Of a stretch of 64,000 bases of DNA, positions 35,247 through 42,402 are shown one piece after another. The DNA lies in assembly GCA_027658995.1 (NCBI GenBank), contig JAQDQK010000013.1:29613-93612 (forward strand). The letters are read 5' to 3'. The position numbers and the translations under genes were made by a program. The notes beneath the pieces were generated by a model, which saw only the letters and a program-made list of their open reading frames with translations, had not been told where the DNA came from and searched no databases. Numbering within the stretch: position 1 is the stretch's first letter; each line of letters starts with the position of its first letter. Source of the stretch: Propionibacteriaceae bacterium AM104-82. Lineage in GTDB: Bacteria > Actinomycetota > Actinomycetes > Propionibacteriales > Propionibacteriaceae.

Positions 35247-36628
35247 CAGCGTCCTTTCAGTGCGAGTTCGAGGTCGCGTTGCATGTTCTCCAGCCCGCGG
35301 CGGACCCCGCCTGGGCCGTTGGTGATGGCACCGACGACGTTCTTGATGAGCGCGGACTCCACGGCCGCCTGCTGCGGCGGGGCGGGCATCGGCCCGGTGT
35401 CTGGGAACTTGTCGAGCGTGTCGTAGAACACCTGCCAGTGCGCCGGGCCGGTGCCCGCCCCGTAGAGCTGGGTGTTGAGCGAGCGGCGCGGCAGCGACGA
35501 GTCGGGCTGCGGGTGGGCGATCGCCATCCCCTCCATGGAGACGCAGTACTTCAGCCACTCCCAGGCCTCGTCCTTGCGCTCCGAGGTCTGCATGATGGCG
35601 TAGCCGCCGGCGCCGAACTGGTGCCGCTGGCCCGCCATCCGCGGGAAGAACGTGACGTCGTAGTCGTCGTTGGCGACGCCCGCGTCGTGCAGGCCCTTGA
35701 CCCAGAAGCCGCCCGCCGGGGTCATGCCGACCTGGCCGGAGGAGAACAGCGCGACCAGTTCGTTGCCTCCGCCCTGTGCGGGGTTCGCGGCGATGCCCTC
35801 GGAGACCATCTGCTGCAGCACCTCGAAGCTCTCGACGGCCCGGTCGTTGAGCGCGTCGGCGCGCTCCCACAGGCAGCCGCCGCCGCGGGGCGCCTCGCTC
35901 GGGTAGAACCGGTTCCAGAACCAGTCGCCCCCGCTTGCCTTCTCCTCGGTGAGGAAGCTTGTCTTGTTGACGTAGAGCCATGGGACGACGCCGCCCCACA
36001 GTCGGTTGTTCCAGAAGTACGGCAGGAACCGGCCGTCCGCGCCCGACTTCATGCCCCTGGCGACCGAGAAGAAGTCCTCGAGGCTCCAGTCGTCGGCGGG
36101 TCGGCCGAAGCCGGAGCGCTCGAGCGCCTTCGTGTTGTAGAAGACGTTGGCGGCGTTGAAGTTGTCCGGCAACTGGAACAGGCTGCCCTTGTACATGAAG
36201 GACTCGATGAGCGCGGGATGCACGTCGTCGAAGTACTCCTGCATCTCGTCCGCGTCGCGCTGGACGTACTCGTCGATCGGGTGGGCGAGCCGCGACGCGA
36301 ACAGTTGGGTGCCCTCGGTCGCGACGGTGACGACGTCGGGGGGCGAACCGGCCGCGATCATCGTCAGGATCTTGGCGAAGTATTCGCTCCAGTCCTGGCC
36401 CTGGATCGCCACGATCCGCACCGCGACGTCGGGGTGCTTCTTCTGGAAGCCCTCGACGAGCGCCTGGCGCGCCGCGGCGTCCTGCTGGGTGCCGAACAGC
36501 GCGACGGTCAGCGCGTCGTCGCCTCGGCCTGGGATGTCACGGCCCGTGAGCCTTGGCCACGAGATTGCCGTGCCTGCGATGCCGAGGCCCAGCAGCCCCA
36601 CCACCGCCCTACGGGAGATATCAACCAC
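35246..36628 (-). CDS. sugar ABC substrate-binding protein with Tat-like signal
   Basis: 460 residues from GTG 36628 (AGAAGGA at 8 nt). The N terminus MVDISRRAVVGLLGLGIAGT has a twin-arginine motif (SRRAVVG) and hydrophobic core but no lipobox cysteine, so Tat export without lipidation is suggested, unusual for a Gram-positive binding protein. The mature part is family-1 solute-binding: TVALFGTQQDAAARQALVEGFQKKHPDVAVRIV, AAGSPPDVVTVATEGTQLFA, then WAWLKYC-type helix near the C terminus. It serves the fructoside importer. Confidence 0.88.
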   Translation of the reverse strand: MVDISRRAVVGLLGLGIAGTAISWPRLTGRDIPGRGDDALTVALFGTQQDAAARQALVEGFQKKHPDVAVRIVAIQGQDWSEYFAKILTMIAAGSPPDVVTVATEGTQLFASRLAHPIDEYVQRDADEMQEYFDDVHPALIESFMYKGSLFQLPDNFNAANVFYNTKALERSGFGRPADDWSLEDFFSVARGMKSGADGRFLPYFWNNRLWGGVVPWLYVNKTSFLTEEKASGGDWFWNRFYPSEAPRGGGCLWERADALNDRAVESFEVLQQMVSEGIAANPAQGGGNELVALFSSGQVGMTPAGGFWVKGLHDAGVANDDYDVTFFPRMAGQRHQFGAGGYAIMQTSERKDEAWEWLKYCVSMEGMAIAHPQPDSSLPRRSLNTQLYGAGTGPAHWQVFYDTLDKFPDTGPMPAPPQQAAVESALIKNVVGAITNGPGGVRRGLENMQRDLELALKGR

Positions 36629-36676
36629 GATGTTGTTCCTTCTTCCTCAGCCGTGTGTCGACCTCCAGTCGACACC

Positions 36677-36694
36677 TGCTAAATGGATTCAGCA
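36677..36694. promoter_or_regulatory. LacI operator O2
   Basis: TGCTAAATGGATTCAGCA, an 18-bp near-palindrome with one mismatch to O1's arms. It covers the predicted start point of the fructoside operon. Confidence 0.7.
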
Positions 36695-36699
36695 CGCAC

Positions 36700-36728
36700 A
36701 ACGTAACAAACAGTTTGACGCCGCGCAA
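36700..36728 (-). promoter_or_regulatory. promoter of the fructoside operon
   Basis: On the minus strand a -35 TTGCGC (36723-36728) and a -10 TACGTT (36700-36705) with an exact 17-bp spacer. It lies between the two operators. Confidence 0.55.
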
Positions 36729-36734
36729 GGAAAT

Positions 36735-36752
36735 TGCTGAATCAATTCAGCA
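36735..36752. promoter_or_regulatory. LacI operator O1
   Basis: TGCTGAATCAATTCAGCA, perfect 8-bp arms around CA. Start-to-start spacing to O2 is 58 bp. It lies upstream of the operon -35 and just upstream of the lacI-type gene's -10, so it can repress both directions. Confidence 0.75.
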
Positions 36753-36772
36753 CCGATCCTCTGAGCGTCGGT

Positions 36773-36778
36773 TAGGGT
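36773..36778 (+). promoter_or_regulatory. -10 box of the LacI-type gene (leaderless)
   Basis: TAGGGT, then 7 nt, then ATG 36786. Confidence 0.5.
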
Positions 36779-36785
36779 GGGTTGC

Positions 36786-37838
36786 ATGCCCAACAAGAGC
36801 AACCGCCGACCGACTCTCGCGGACGTCGCCAAACGCTCTGGAATGTCCAAGAGCGCGGTCAGCATGATCCTCAACGACAAGCCCGGCTCGAGGCTGTCGG
36901 CCGAGGCGGCCGAGCGGGTCAAGGCCGCCGCCGAGGAACTCGGTTACCGCCCCAACCCTGCGGCGCAGAGCCTCCGGTTGGGAAAGACGCTGACCATCGG
37001 CTTCATCTCCGACGACGTCATCCTCACCCGCCAGGCCTCCGGCATGATCCGCGGCGCCCTTGACGCGGCGAAGGAGCACGGGCAGACCATCGTGATCGCC
37101 GAGGCCAGCGACGGGCTCGCCACGCGCGAGGAGGCCATCCAGCAGATGCTCGACCGGCGGGTCGACGGGATCATCCTCGGGCTGATGCGGGCCCGCCTCG
37201 TCGAGGTGCCCAAGGTGCCCGCCTCGGTCCCGTTCGTCGTGGCCAACGGTTCAACCCCCGACGGCCTGGACGGCTTCCTGCCCGACGAGTACGCCGCAGG
37301 CTATGCGATGGCCCGCCTGCTGGTGGACGCCGGGCATCGCCGGGTCGGCATCGCAGGGAAGATGGTCCCCGCCTACGGCAATCCCGGCGTGTCCGTGACG
37401 ATCCCGTTGCGCTTCGACGGCATCCTCAAGGCCTTCGAGGAGGGCGGGGTCGACTGGGAGATGGTCGACGTCTATGGCTGGAACGCGACCGTCGGCTACG
37501 ACGCCACCCACGACCTGATGGCGCGGCACCCGGACCTGACCGCGATCCTCGCGGCCAACGACGAGGTGGCCTTCGGGGCCTACCAGGCGCTGACCGAACT
37601 GGGGCTACGGATCCCGGCGGACGTGTCGGTGGCGTCCTTCGACAACGAGGTGCTCGCCACCTATCAGCGGCCCGGCCTGACGACCGCGCACCTGCCGTAT
37701 GAGGAGATGGGTCGACGCGCGGTGGAGATGATCCTCGGGTTGCGCCCACGCGGCAGGGAACTGCTGGAGATGCCCATCGTGGTGCGCGACTCGATCGCTC
37801 CCCCACGCCCCGTGCCGGTCGAGACGATGGGCGCCTGA
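36786..37838 (+). CDS. LacI family transcriptional repressor of the fructoside locus
   Basis: 350 residues. The N-terminal HTH reads RPTLADVAKRSGMSKSAVSMILNDKPGSRLSAEAAERVKAAAEELGYRPNPAAQSLR, including the hinge helix. The periplasmic-binding-like effector domain carries TIGFISDDV, DGIILGLMRAR, HRRVGIAGKM and PDLTAILAANDEVAFGAYQALTELGLRIPADVSVASFDNE. It is divergent from the GH32/ABC operon with two matching operators between, so sugar-responsive repression is strongly suggested. Confidence 0.93.
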   Translation: MPNKSNRRPTLADVAKRSGMSKSAVSMILNDKPGSRLSAEAAERVKAAAEELGYRPNPAAQSLRLGKTLTIGFISDDVILTRQASGMIRGALDAAKEHGQTIVIAEASDGLATREEAIQQMLDRRVDGIILGLMRARLVEVPKVPASVPFVVANGSTPDGLDGFLPDEYAAGYAMARLLVDAGHRRVGIAGKMVPAYGNPGVSVTIPLRFDGILKAFEEGGVDWEMVDVYGWNATVGYDATHDLMARHPDLTAILAANDEVAFGAYQALTELGLRIPADVSVASFDNEVLATYQRPGLTTAHLPYEEMGRRAVEMILGLRPRGRELLEMPIVVRDSIAPPRPVPVETMGA

Positions 37839-37842
37839 GGGC

Positions 37843-38199
37843 TCAGCCGTTCAGGGCGTCGACGATGAAGACGACCTCGAACACCGTCAGGATCACGGTG
37901 GCGATGATCAACCACACCGTGGCCCGCCTGGTGCCGCCCTTCTGAGGCGCCACGATCCCGGACAGCCCCAGCACCATGATCAGGGCCGGATAGATGAACA
38001 GCGCTCCCAGCCCGACCTCGCCGCTCGTGCCCGTCCGAGTGGGGAGCCGGATCGTCGCTCCCGCGGGCGCGACGGCATAGGCCCACGCGGCGACCCCCAT
38101 CATCAGCACCCCGAAGCCGATCGCTCCGGCCCCGAACGCCCTGGCCCTGCGTCGCCGAGCGGCGTCCGGGTCGTGACGCGTGGGCTGGTCTGGGGTCAT
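37843..38199 (-). CDS. small membrane protein of unknown function
   Basis: 118 residues with three or four membrane segments: FGAGAIGFGVLMMGVAAWAYAVAPAG, LGALFIYPALIMVLGLSGIVAP and ATVWLIIATVILTVFEVVFIVDAL. The N terminus is very Arg/Asp-rich. ATG 38199 follows TATGCT (38206-38211) by 6 nt, a leaderless arrangement. It is convergent with the LacI-type gene. No family recognised. Confidence 0.7.
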   Translation of the reverse strand: MTPDQPTRHDPDAARRRRARAFGAGAIGFGVLMMGVAAWAYAVAPAGATIRLPTRTGTSGEVGLGALFIYPALIMVLGLSGIVAPQKGGTRRATVWLIIATVILTVFEVVFIVDALNG

Positions 38200-38205
38200 C
38201 GTCCG

Positions 38206-38211
38206 AGCATA
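38206..38211 (-). promoter_or_regulatory. -10 box of the small membrane protein gene (leaderless)
   Basis: TATGCT on the minus strand, then 6 nt and ATG. Confidence 0.45.
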
Positions 38212-38327
38212 GGCAGGGGTCGGCCCAAGGCCGGTTGCCGCACGGTCGTCCGGTGGCCGTACGAGCCGGATCTTCCGTTTCCGGGATCGCGCTCTCCCCG
38301 CGTGGCTGGGCCGACAAACGCGTCCCA

Positions 38328-38360
38328 CAAGGGGGTAAGTAGAACTGTGCGACCCCCTTG
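38328..38360. promoter_or_regulatory. inverted repeat at the tad operon promoter
   Basis: CAAGGGGGT (38328-38336) and ACCCCCTTG (38352-38360) are perfect 9-bp inverted arms 15 bp apart. The right arm overlaps a TTGCAC hexamer that could be the -35 of a promoter with -10 TACGCT (38383-38388), so a regulator bound here could control pilus expression. Confidence 0.45.
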
Positions 38361-38420
38361 CACACGACCGCCCGAAAGGGTCTACGCTCAGGCCCAGATT
38401 CATCTCGATGAGGAGACTTC

Positions 38421-38549
38421 ATGGATCGGCTCCACAGCCCGCCGGTGCTCGTTTCCGGCCTTCCGCGCCCGTTGGCGGTTCGCCGCCCGGTGGCTGCGAC
38501 CGCGTCGGTGTCGGGGACCCCGATGCGGGGAAGAGAGGCCGGCCGCTGA
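38421..38549 (+). CDS. 42-aa small ORF in the tad leader
   Basis: Starts MDRLHSPPVLVSGLPRPLAV and ends MRGREAGR; 42 residues, Arg/Pro-rich. AGGAG stands 5 nt before the ATG, a usable ribosome binding site, and a hairpin follows the stop by 5 nt. It may be a leader peptide whose translation influences the hairpins. Coding potential alone does not prove it. Confidence 0.35.
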   Translation: MDRLHSPPVLVSGLPRPLAVRRPVAATASVSGTPMRGREAGR

Positions 38550-38554
38550 CCCCT

Positions 38555-38577
38555 CCCGCCGTCCGATCGACGGCGGG
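38555..38577 (+). terminator. hairpin after the tad leader ORF
   Basis: CCCGCCGTC and GACGGCGGG, 9-bp perfect stem with a 5-nt loop, followed by AACCTTCTG. It could be an attenuator; the U-tract is poor. Confidence 0.45.
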
Positions 38578-38743
38578 AACCTTCTGTAGAACGGCCCGGG
38601 ACGAGAGTCCCGGGGCGATGGGACGCGCGTGCGTCCGCCAGGTGGGAGACCACCAACCCAAGAACCCCGGCACAACTGGGTGCCGGCGCCGATCTGCCGC
38701 TAACGGGCGAGACCGGCACACCGATCGGATCGAAGGAGATCTC

Positions 38744-38953
38744 ATGATCAGCTACATCCAGGCCATGTTCGACGCCCGCTTCGGCGGCTCGGAAAAGGGC
38801 GCCACCGCCGTCGAGTACGGCCTCATCGTCGCGCTCATCGCGGTCGCGATCATCGTCGCCGTGGCAGCTCTCGGTGGCTACCTCAACGAACTCTTCAGCG
38901 GAGTCGGTACTGCGATCAAGAACAAGGGCGTAACTCCCGCCCCTGCAGGCTAG
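38744..38953 (+). CDS. flp: Flp-type prepilin
   Basis: 69 residues; GAAGGAG precedes the ATG. The prepilin site is EKG/ATAVEYG with cleavage after the Gly, and Glu+5/Tyr+6 as in Flp pilins, followed by one hydrophobic helix (LIVALIAVAIIVAVAALGGYL). It is the major subunit of the Tad pilus, processed by the peptidase encoded at the end of the locus. Two strong hairpins downstream separate it from the assembly genes, which should allow higher pilin than machinery expression. Confidence 0.93.
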   Translation: MISYIQAMFDARFGGSEKGATAVEYGLIVALIAVAIIVAVAALGGYLNELFSGVGTAIKNKGVTPAPAG

Positions 38954-38962
38954 TCGCATCTC

Positions 38963-38994
38963 GCATCGGCGAACCCGTCTGGCTTCGCCGATGC
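38963..38994 (+). terminator. first hairpin after flp
   Basis: GCATCGGCGAA and TTCGCCGATGC, 11-bp perfect stem with a 10-nt loop. Confidence 0.6.
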
Positions 38995-39006
38995 CCGCCC
39001 AAGACC

Positions 39007-39035
39007 GGCGCGCCTCATCAACCATGAGGCGCGCC
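39007..39035 (+). terminator. second hairpin after flp
   Basis: GGCGCGCCTCAT and ATGAGGCGCGCC, 12-bp perfect stem, 5-nt loop. Together with the first it probably causes partial termination or 3' protection of the pilin mRNA. Confidence 0.7.
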
Positions 39036-39058
39036 TGGCCTAGACACAGCTCGACTCC

Positions 39059-39090
39059 TATGCCTGATGGCGTCTATGCCTGATGGCGTC
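39059..39090. repeat. 16-bp tandem duplication
   Basis: TATGCCTGATGGCGTC occurs twice in perfect tandem between the flp hairpins and the tadE-like gene. Confidence 0.8.
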
Positions 39091-39135
39091 GAGCGGAGAG
39101 CCACCTATCACGGGATGTGAGGAAGAGAGGGAGCC

Positions 39136-39510
39136 ATGCGTGAACGCCGTGAGCGAGGTGCGGCGGCCGTGGAGTTCGCGCTCGTGTTGCCGGTCCTCCT
39201 GCTGCTTCTCGTGGGAATGATCGACTTCGGATGGGCCCTCGTGATCAACGGCAACATCGCCTCCGCCGCCAGGGCGGGCGCGCGCGAGATGGCGCTCTCC
39301 AAGGACGCGACCGCCGCACGCGGGGCGGCCGTCGCCGCATCCGCCGTCGGCGGGCTGAAGGCCTCCGACGTCGCGGTGCTCTCCACCTCCTGCACGCCAG
39401 CCAACGGCGACGCGGTCGTCACCATCTCCTACACCTACCCGACTCTGACCGGCTTCTTCGGGGCCACGAGGGTCTCGACCGGAAAGGCGGTCATGCGATG
39501 CGGAGGCTGA
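39136..39510 (+). CDS. TadE-like minor pilin/pseudopilin
   Basis: 124 residues. The N terminus MRERRERGAAAVEFALVLPVLLLLLVGMIDFGWAL is the TadE signature, with a G/AAAVEF prepilin-like cleavage site and one membrane helix. The rest forms a small extracytoplasmic domain with two cysteines (STSCTPANG, VMRCGG). GAGGGAG precedes the ATG. It overlaps the next gene by 13 bp. Confidence 0.88.
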   Translation: MRERRERGAAAVEFALVLPVLLLLLVGMIDFGWALVINGNIASAARAGAREMALSKDATAARGAAVAASAVGGLKASDVAVLSTSCTPANGDAVVTISYTYPTLTGFFGATRVSTGKAVMRCGG

Positions 39511-40439
39511 ACGATTCGGAACGCGGCGCCTCGGCCGTGGTGGTGGCCATCCTCATGGTGACGCTGCTCGGCTTCTCCGCGCTCGCCGTCGACCTCAACG
39601 CGCTGTGGTGGGACAAGCAGGAACTGCAGAACGGCGCTGATGCCTCTGCGCTGGCCATCGCCACCGACTGCGCCCACGGATCCTGCGGAACGACCACCAA
39701 CCAGGCCACCGCCGACCGGCTCACCAAGGGAAACAAGCAGGACGCCAACGCCACTGTGGACAGGATCGACCTGAGCCAGCCCCACCGCGTGACCGTGACC
39801 GTTGGTAGCCTGCGCGACCACTGGCTCGCCCCGGTGCTGGGCATCGACGCCTCCACCGTCCGCGCCGCCGCGTCGGCGGTCTGGGGCGGCGTCGGTGGAG
39901 CCACGACGCTGCCGCTCATCCTGTCGCAGTGCGAGTTCGAGCGCACCGTCCTCGACTCCCCCACCGGCATCGTCCGGGTCTTCGGAAAGACGAAGGACGA
40001 CAAGACCGGATGCCGCCTCGGCCAGACCCCGCACTTCGTCGCGGGCGGCTTCGGATGGCTCAAGACCAACACCCTTGAGGCATGTCGGACGACCCTGAGC
40101 GTCGATGACTGGGCCAGCTCGTCGACCGGCAACACGACTCCCGATGGCTGCCCCGGCGACCTTCTGAAGAAGGCCCTGACGCCGGGCAACGAGGTGCTCG
40201 TCCCGCTATTCGACGCGACCGGCGGCACCGGCAACAACGGGACCTACCACGTGGCCGGATACGCGGCCCTCAAGGTCACCGCCTTCTGCCTGACCAACTT
40301 CGTGGCCAGTACCGGTGCCGACTGCACCGGTTCGGTGCGCTGGCTGGAGGGCCGGTTCGTGAGCTATGTCGCCACGGACGCGGTCCGCGGAGACGTCCCC
40401 GACCACTTCGGCACGGTCACGATCTCGCTCGACCGTTGA
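39498..40439 (+). CDS. TadG-like Tad pilus protein
   Basis: 313 residues. The N terminus MRRLNDSERGASAVVVAILMVTLLGFSALAVDLNALWWDKQELQNGADASALAIATDCA is the TadE/TadG helical signature and the following helix with paired Cys. The larger extracytoplasmic part holds several cysteines (SQCEF, TGCRL, EACRT, DGCPG, FCLT, ADCTG), so it is probably disulfide-stabilised. ATG 39498 lies inside the end of the preceding gene, indicating coupling. Confidence 0.83.
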   Translation: MRRLNDSERGASAVVVAILMVTLLGFSALAVDLNALWWDKQELQNGADASALAIATDCAHGSCGTTTNQATADRLTKGNKQDANATVDRIDLSQPHRVTVTVGSLRDHWLAPVLGIDASTVRAAASAVWGGVGGATTLPLILSQCEFERTVLDSPTGIVRVFGKTKDDKTGCRLGQTPHFVAGGFGWLKTNTLEACRTTLSVDDWASSSTGNTTPDGCPGDLLKKALTPGNEVLVPLFDATGGTGNNGTYHVAGYAALKVTAFCLTNFVASTGADCTGSVRWLEGRFVSYVATDAVRGDVPDHFGTVTISLDR

Positions 40440-40463
40440 CCACCCGATAAAGGAAACCTGAAC

Positions 40464-41234
40464 ATGCAACGCCGCTACCTCGCAGTCCTGATCGCCGTCG
40501 TCCTGGCGCTGCTTTCCATCGCACTGGTCGGACGCTACGTCCTGCAGGCCGACGCGCGGGCGCTGGCCAGCGTCGACCCCGTTCGGGTCCTCAGGGTCTC
40601 GGCGCCCATCGCGCCGGGCGAGGCCGCGGTGCTCGGGACCAACGTCGAGGTGGTCGAACTGCCCGGCCGCGCCGTCGTCGCCGACGCGCTGACCGATGTC
40701 GGGCCGCTCGAAGGCCTCGTGGCCGCCGTCGCGCTGCTGCCAGGCGAACAGGTCCTGCCATCGCGGTTCATCCCACCCGACACCATTCCAAGCGGCGAAT
40801 CGGTGCCCATCCCGAAGGGCTTCTCGCAGGTCCAGATGGTGCTCACCGCCGACCGCGGCCTCGGCACCCTGCTGAAGGCGGGCGACACCGTCGGAGTCGT
40901 CGTCTCCATCGACGAACCGCAGGCCACCAAGACCGTTCTCAACCACGTGCTGGTCTCCCGTCTCGCGCTCTCCGTGACCCCGCCCGAGGGCGATGACGGA
41001 GACGCCGCCGCGTCGCAGTGGTCGTCCATGTCGTACCTGGTGACCTTCGCCGCTCCCCAGGACACCCTCGAGGAGATCGTCTGGTCCTTCGAGTTCGGCC
41101 GCGTCTGGCTGACGCACCAGGGCGAGGACTCCACCCCCTCTGATGACGTTGCCGTCACCGGACGTCTGCTGATGCCCGAGGTGTTCGCCGAGGCATCGGC
41201 ATCCCCCGACCCCCGGGAGCGCACAGATGCCTGA
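40464..41234 (+). CDS. cpaB: Tad pilus assembly protein CpaB/RcpC
   Basis: 256 residues. One N-terminal membrane helix (YLAVLIAVVLALLSIALVGRYVL) is followed by a SAF domain (PVRVLRVSAPIAPGEAAVLGTNVEVVELPGRAVVADAL...LLPGEQVLPSRF) and the RcpC-type beta domain with MVLTADRGLGTLLKAGDTVGVVVSI. It stands in the usual place before cpaE in the Tad locus. GGAAA precedes the ATG; its last codons overlap the start of cpaE by 8 bp. Confidence 0.86.
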   Translation: MQRRYLAVLIAVVLALLSIALVGRYVLQADARALASVDPVRVLRVSAPIAPGEAAVLGTNVEVVELPGRAVVADALTDVGPLEGLVAAVALLPGEQVLPSRFIPPDTIPSGESVPIPKGFSQVQMVLTADRGLGTLLKAGDTVGVVVSIDEPQATKTVLNHVLVSRLALSVTPPEGDDGDAAASQWSSMSYLVTFAAPQDTLEEIVWSFEFGRVWLTHQGEDSTPSDDVAVTGRLLMPEVFAEASASPDPRERTDA

Positions 41235-42402
41235 CCGGCACTCCGAGCCACGCATCGTGCTCTGCGACGAGGACCCAGCGGTCGAGGAGCGCATCCTGCA
41301 GGCGAGCGGAGTCCGTCCGACCCTGCGGGCCCTTGCCGACCTGGACGACGCCGAACTGCCCGAGGCGCTCGTGGTCCGCCTCTCCGACGAGGAGGAGAGC
41401 CGCCAGGGCCAACTGGAACACCTGGAGCGCCTGCTCGATCAGGGCGTGCGATCCGTCGCGCTGAGCGACACTCCCACGGAGGTGGCGCTGGCCGCGCTGC
41501 GCGCCGGGGTCGTCGACGTGCTCCATCCTGACGCGGACGTGGCGGAGTACCGGCAGGCGCTGCTGCGGGCGGTCGACCGGGCGACCCGCGCGCCGGCGGC
41601 CCCGATGGGCTCGCCTGTGCCCGAGGCGCAGCGCAGGGTGATCGTGATCCTGGCTCCGAAGGGCGGCGTCGGCAAGACGACCGTCGCGACCAACCTGGCG
41701 CTCGGCCTGGCGATGCGGGCCCCTGAGCGCACCGTGCTTGTCGACCTCGACGCGCAGTTCGGCGACGTGCTCACCTCGCTGAACATGTTTCCCGAGTACC
41801 GCCTGCACGACATGACCACGGCTGCCCTTGCCTGGGACGCGCTGGGCGTGAAGACCCTCCTGGCACGGCACGAGTCGGGCCTCGCGGTGATCGGCGCCTC
41901 CGACCATCCCGCGGAGGCCGACACCGTCTCCGGAGTGGCGGCCAGTCGGCTCGTCACGCTGCTCGCCGAGTCCTTCCAGTACGTCGTCGTCGACACCGCC
42001 GCGGGCGTCAACGACCTGACGCTCGCGGCCGCCGACGCCGCGACCGACCTGGTGCTCGTCACCACACTGGACGTGATCGGCATCAGGGCGCTCAGGCGCG
42101 AGATGGAGGTGCTCGACCAACTCAACCTGCTGCACCTCCCCCGCCACATGGTCGTCAACCGCGACGACCCCCGCCACGGGATCACCGCCGCCGACTTCGT
42201 CGCCAACATCGGCGCCGAGATCGACGTCCAGGTGCCCGTGTCGAAGGTCGCGCTGCTCGCCTCCAACCAGGGCATCCCGCTGCTCAGCGCCGCCCCGCGG
42301 GACCCAGCGGCCGTCGCGTTGGCCAAGCTCGTCGAAAGGTTCGCCCCGACTGCGCGCACCGGCAGGCAGAAGCGCAGGGACAAGAAGGAGAAGCAGCGAT
42401 GA
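41227..42402 (+). CDS. cpaE: CpaE/TadZ-like ATPase
   Basis: 391 residues. The N-terminal third is a receiver-like domain without a proper phosphoacceptor pattern. The ParA/MinD-type ATPase follows, with the deviant Walker A VILAPKGGVGKTTVATNLALGLA near residues 140-160, Walker A' in VLVDLDAQFGDV and the switch VVVDTAAGVND. TadZ/CpaE places the Tad machinery in the cell. The basic C terminus ([14 protein letters not shown]) is notable. The stop overlaps the cpaF start by 4 nt. Confidence 0.9.
   Translation: MPDRHSEPRIVLCDEDPAVEERILQASGVRPTLRALADLDDAELPEALVVRLSDEEESRQGQLEHLERLLDQGVRSVALSDTPTEVALAALRAGVVDVLHPDADVAEYRQALLRAVDRATRAPAAPMGSPVPEAQRRVIVILAPKGGVGKTTVATNLALGLAMRAPERTVLVDLDAQFGDVLTSLNMFPEYRLHDMTTAALAWDALGVKTLLARHESGLAVIGASDHPAEADTVSGVAASRLVTLLAESFQYVVVDTAAGVNDLTLAAADAATDLVLVTTLDVIGIRALRREMEVLDQLNLLHLPRHMVVNRDDPRHGITAADFVANIGAEIDVQVPVSKVALLASNQGIPLLSAAPRDPAAVALAKLVERFAPTARTGRQKRRDKKEKQR

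Larger units (their letters stand above)
38395..38743 (+). promoter_or_regulatory. structured 5' leader of the flp/tad operon
   Basis: About 350 nt without a conventional gene. From a candidate start near 38395 it contains a 42-codon ORF (38421-38549), then a run of hairpins: 38555-38577 (9-bp stem), 38595-38614 (8 bp, GAGA loop), 38621-38636 (6 bp), 38641-38654 (5 bp, GAGA loop) and 38667-38686 (7 bp). Two GNRA tetraloops and the density of stems suggest a functional RNA. I could not fit it to the c-di-GMP or other riboswitch consensus sequences I know. Confidence 0.45.

Noticed and set aside
38580..38740. Cyclic-di-GMP riboswitch in the tad leader
   Set aside because: The GNRA hairpins and a GGGACGC word are suggestive, but the conserved core words of class I and II are missing. 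I kept it only as an unassigned structured leader.
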